The notes beneath the pieces were generated by a model. It was not told the DNA's origin. It saw nothing but the letters and a program-made list of their open reading frames with translations, and did not search any database. Shown one piece after another: positions 30,461 to 33,088 of a stretch of DNA of 33,088 nucleotides. Both the position numbers and the translations under genes were made by a program. The stretch is from Gammaproteobacteria bacterium. Its GTDB lineage: Bacteria; Pseudomonadota; Gammaproteobacteria; Ga0077536. Where the stretch lies: assembly GCA_030429865.1 (NCBI GenBank), contig JAUIFX010000026.1:1-33088 (forward strand), written 5' to 3'. Every line of letters begins with the position of its first letter. Position 1 is the stretch's first letter.

Positions 30461-32815
30461 ATGAGCATCGATCGTCAGGGAAGACGTGTGCAACGCTCAA
30501 TTCTACTCTACCTGATCGCGATCACGGTCGGCCTGCTGTCGCCACGTGTTCTGCCGTGGCAGCCCGCCGTGCTGCTGCTGGCCGCCGCCGCGCTGGCCGC
30601 CCTGTACCCGCGGGCGCGGCCGTTCGCCGCCGTGCTCGCCGGGCTGGGCTGGGGCGGCGTGCACGTCGCCGCGTGGCTGGCCGCGTTGCCGGTGCCGGAT
30701 GCACGCGGCAACGCGGTCCCGCTGCGCGGACAGGTGGTGAGCTTTGCGCGGGCCGACGCCGATGGTTACGCGTTCATCCTGGCGCTGCCGGCCGCGACGC
30801 TGCCGGCGCGGCTCGCGGCCGTCAAGGTCGCCGTGCGCGGCTTCGACGGCGCCGAGCCGCGGCCGGGCGCCTGGTGCGCGCTGCGCGTCAGCCTGCGCGC
30901 CGCGCGTGGTCTGGCCAACTTCGGTCAGCGCGACCGCGAGCGTGCCTACACCGCGCGACGCATCGGCGCGACCGCGCGCGTCGTCGCCCACCCGGCCAAT
31001 GTCTGCCTGCCCGTGGCCGCGGCGGGCGGTCTGCACGCGTGGCGCTGGCGGCTCGCGCGTGCCATCGACGAAGCCGTCGCCGAGCCGCGCCGGGCCGCGG
31101 TGATCCGCGCGCTGGCCGTGGCCGATCGCAGTGGCCTCGCGCCGGCGCAGTGGTTGCTGATGCGGAGCACGGGAACGGCCCACCTGCTCGCGATCTCGGG
31201 CCTGCACGTGGCCTTGTCGGCGGCCCTCGCGTTCGCCGTGTGCCGGGTAGTTGCCGGCATCGCCGGCTGGTACCGGCAGGGTTACCCGGCAGTCCGCGTG
31301 GCCTGGCTGGGCGCTTGCGGCGCGGCGCTGGTCTACGCCGGGCTCGCCGGTTTCGGCGTGCCAGCCACGCGCGCCGCGCTGATGGTCGCCCTGGCCGCGT
31401 TCGCAGCGCTGCGCGGCCGCCGCGTGCTCTCGCTGCACAACCTGCTGGTCGCGCTTGCGGTCATGGTGACGCTCGATCCGTTTGCGTTGCTCGGTGCAGG
31501 CCTGTGGCTGTCCTTCTGCGCCGTCGCCGTGCTCCTGTGGCAGGGGCTGCGGCGCGGGCCCGGGCCGTCGCCCTGGCGGCGCGCATGGCGCGCCCATGTC
31601 GCGCTCGCCGTCGGCATGGCGCCGCTGCTCGGCGCGGTCTTCGACGGTGTGCCGCTCGTCGCGCCGCTGGTCAATCTGCTCGCCGTACCCTGGTGCAGCG
31701 TCCTGGTCGTGCCGCTGGTCCTCGCCGGCATCGCGCTGACGCCGTTGAGCCCGATGCTGGCAGCGTTGGCCTGGGACATGGCGGCGCGCTTGTGGGGCGG
31801 GCTCGCGTACTTCCTCGCCTGGGCCGCGGCGCCCGAACTGGAACTCGCGCTCGGCGTGCTCGCCGGACCTGCGCTGGCGCCGCTCGCGCTCGGGATCGTG
31901 CTGTTCGCGTTGCCGCGCGGGCTCGGCCTGCGTCGCCTCGCGTTGCTGCTGTGCGCCGCCCTGATCGCCGCGCGACCGCCGCCGGCGGCGCCCGGAGCGT
32001 TCGCGATCGACGTACTCGATGTCGGCCAGGGACTCGCGGTGATCGTGCGAACGCGCCACCATGCGCTGCTCTACGACGCGGGACCGCGCTGGTGGCGCAG
32101 CGGCGACGATGCGGGGCGCGCGGTGGTCGTGCCGGCCTTGCGGCGCCAGCGCATCGCGCGGCTCGACGCGCTCGTCGTCAGTCACACCGATAGCGATCAC
32201 GTCGGCGGTCTGGCATCGGTGCTTGCTGCCGTGCCGGCCGAGGCCCTGTATGCGCCGCCCGGTGCCGGCTTGCCAGGGCCGCAGCCGGCGGTGTCGTGTG
32301 CCGGTGCCGATGGCTGGGACTGGGACGGGGTACGTTTTCGCTGGCTCGACAGCGGCGTCGCGGGCGCCGCCGGCATCACGCGCAACGACGGCTCCTGCGT
32401 CCTGCTCGTCGCGGGGCGCCACGGACGGCTGCTGCTGAGCGGCGACATCGAGCGGCGCGCCGAGACGGCGCTGGTCGCCCGGCATGCCGCGGATCTCGCC
32501 GCCGCCGTGCTCGTCGTACCCCACCACGGCTCGGGCACGTCATCGAGCCCGGCCTTCGTCGCCGCGGTTGCGCCCGCCGTCGCGATCGTGACGAGCGGCT
32601 ACCGCAACCGCTACGGACTGCCCGACGCGCAGGTCGTCGCGCGCTATCGCGCCGCCGGAGCGCGCGTTCTCGACACCGCGCGCGACGGCGCCGTGCGCGT
32701 CGGTTTCGCTGCTGGCGGGATTGCCGTCGATGCCGCGCGCCACGCGCGCCCCGGCTTCTGGTCAGGCCGCGCGGCAACGCCGCCGCAGGATCGGTGCGCC
32801 ACTTTCGACTGCTGA
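30461..32815 (+). CDS. comEC: ComEC/Rec2 DNA-uptake channel protein
   Basis: 784 residues. Inner-membrane channel that takes single-stranded DNA into the cytoplasm during transformation. In order: N-terminal membrane helices and an OB-like DUF4131 domain (to about 240), the Competence membrane domain with GTAHLLAISGLHVALSAALA near 240 and GFGVPATRAALMVALAAF near 300, and a C-terminal metallo-beta-lactamase domain with IDVLDVGQGLAVIV, SHTDSDHVGGL (HxxxDH metal site) and VPHHGSGTSSS. Key metal motifs are intact. ATG 30461 has no good Shine-Dalgarno; GTG at 30488, preceded by AGGGAAG, is a serious alternative (775 residues). The 211 bp before it are GC-rich without a recognisable element. Confidence 0.93.
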   Translation: MSIDRQGRRVQRSILLYLIAITVGLLSPRVLPWQPAVLLLAAAALAALYPRARPFAAVLAGLGWGGVHVAAWLAALPVPDARGNAVPLRGQVVSFARADADGYAFILALPAATLPARLAAVKVAVRGFDGAEPRPGAWCALRVSLRAARGLANFGQRDRERAYTARRIGATARVVAHPANVCLPVAAAGGLHAWRWRLARAIDEAVAEPRRAAVIRALAVADRSGLAPAQWLLMRSTGTAHLLAISGLHVALSAALAFAVCRVVAGIAGWYRQGYPAVRVAWLGACGAALVYAGLAGFGVPATRAALMVALAAFAALRGRRVLSLHNLLVALAVMVTLDPFALLGAGLWLSFCAVAVLLWQGLRRGPGPSPWRRAWRAHVALAVGMAPLLGAVFDGVPLVAPLVNLLAVPWCSVLVVPLVLAGIALTPLSPMLAALAWDMAARLWGGLAYFLAWAAAPELELALGVLAGPALAPLALGIVLFALPRGLGLRRLALLLCAALIAARPPPAAPGAFAIDVLDVGQGLAVIVRTRHHALLYDAGPRWWRSGDDAGRAVVVPALRRQRIARLDALVVSHTDSDHVGGLASVLAAVPAEALYAPPGAGLPGPQPAVSCAGADGWDWDGVRFRWLDSGVAGAAGITRNDGSCVLLVAGRHGRLLLSGDIERRAETALVARHAADLAAAVLVVPHHGSGTSSSPAFVAAVAPAVAIVTSGYRNRYGLPDAQVVARYRAAGARVLDTARDGAVRVGFAAGGIAVDAARHARPGFWSGRAATPPQDRCATFDC

Positions 32816-32944
32816 GCGGGTTTGGTAATGTCTGCGCCGATCGCCGTTCCGCCGCACGCTTTTTGTATACACTGCCGGTCGCGGCCTGGCCGGCGAGCGC
32901 GGCCGCGCCCTTTTTCACAGCCTCCCTACAGGAAACAATCACCC

Positions 32945-33088
32945 GTGTTGGAATTCGTCAGTGCCGGCGGCTGGATGATGCTTCCCATCCTGCTCTGCTC
33001 GGTGGTCGCGATGGCGATCGTGGTCGAACGTTTCTGGTCCCTGCAGCGCCGCCGTATCACGCCCGACAACCTCGTCGCCCAGGTCTGG
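32945..33088 (+). CDS. exbB: ExbB/TolQ/MotA-family proton channel protein (partial, 5' end)
   Basis: Only the first 48 residues are in the window. They read like the ExbB-type N-terminus found after comEC in gammaproteobacteria: EFVSAGGWMMLPILLCSVV, then AIVVERFWSLQRRRITP, with one membrane helix at about 8-27. Start is GTG 32945 after AGGA at 32930-32933 (11-nt spacing). The family forms inner-membrane proton channels energising TonB- or Tol-type systems. The 129-bp gap before it is locally AT-rich with TGTATACA at 32864-32871 as a possible -10 area, but no clear -35. Confidence 0.85.
   Translation, partial: MLEFVSAGGWMMLPILLCSVVAMAIVVERFWSLQRRRITPDNLVAQVW

Noticed and set aside
1-33088. 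Search for tRNA, rRNA, CRISPR arrays, insertion sequences, integrases or att sites
   Set aside because: Read by eye, no cloverleaf genes, regularly spaced direct repeats, transposase motifs or terminal inverted repeats with target duplications were found. Base composition is even, giving no sign of recent insertion.

Overview
The window is about 33 kb of uniformly GC-rich, gene-dense chromosome. It most likely comes from a gammaproteobacterial methylotroph or C1-oxidiser. The right-hand housekeeping block (cpdA, tsaB, lolC-lolD, a DUF2062 gene, comEC, exbB) has a typical gammaproteobacterial order, and nrdA is of the long two-ATP-cone type known from Pseudomonas. I see no rRNA, tRNA, CRISPR array, insertion sequence or phage gene.

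The left 20 kb is a tetrahydromethanopterin (H4MPT)/methylofuran C1 island. On the minus strand (9348 to 268) fhcB-fhcA-fhcD-fhcC runs without a break into a NAD-type formate dehydrogenase, fdhB-fdhA. The genes overlap by 4 bp or are separated by 2 to 7 bp. Divergent from it, on the plus strand (9579 to 16199), are mptG, mtdB, an ATP-grasp gene, mch, a RimK-like ATP-grasp gene, a CitG-like gene and fae, closed by a strong intrinsic terminator. A lone HisA-like TIM-barrel gene follows on the minus strand. Then comes a plus-strand block, mfnF-like, pabB, mfnE-like (17210 to 20263), whose genes overlap.

Together these encode most of the route formaldehyde -> methylene-H4MPT (Fae) -> methenyl-H4MPT (MtdB) -> formyl-H4MPT (Mch) -> formyl-methylofuran and formate (FhcABCD) -> CO2 + NADH (Fdh). 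They also include parts of the biosynthesis of both carriers: 4-aminobenzoate (PabB) and its ribosylation (MptG) for the pterin, and MfnE/MfnF-like steps for the furan. The two ATP-grasp proteins, the CitG-like protein and the HisA-like protein are the genes of unknown reaction in this system.

Next is a chemotaxis-type signal transducer without a periplasmic domain (20378 to 21559). It converges on the class Ia ribonucleotide reductase operon nrdA-nrdB on the minus strand. The nrdA promoter is legible: -35 and -10 with a 17-bp spacer, overlapped by two NrdR-box-like sites exactly 31 bp apart. The rest is housekeeping: a cAMP-phosphodiesterase-type metallophosphoesterase, TsaB for tRNA t6A, lipoprotein-release components LolC/F and LolD, a DUF2062 membrane protein, the DNA-uptake channel ComEC, and the start of an ExbB/TolQ-family protein cut by the window edge.
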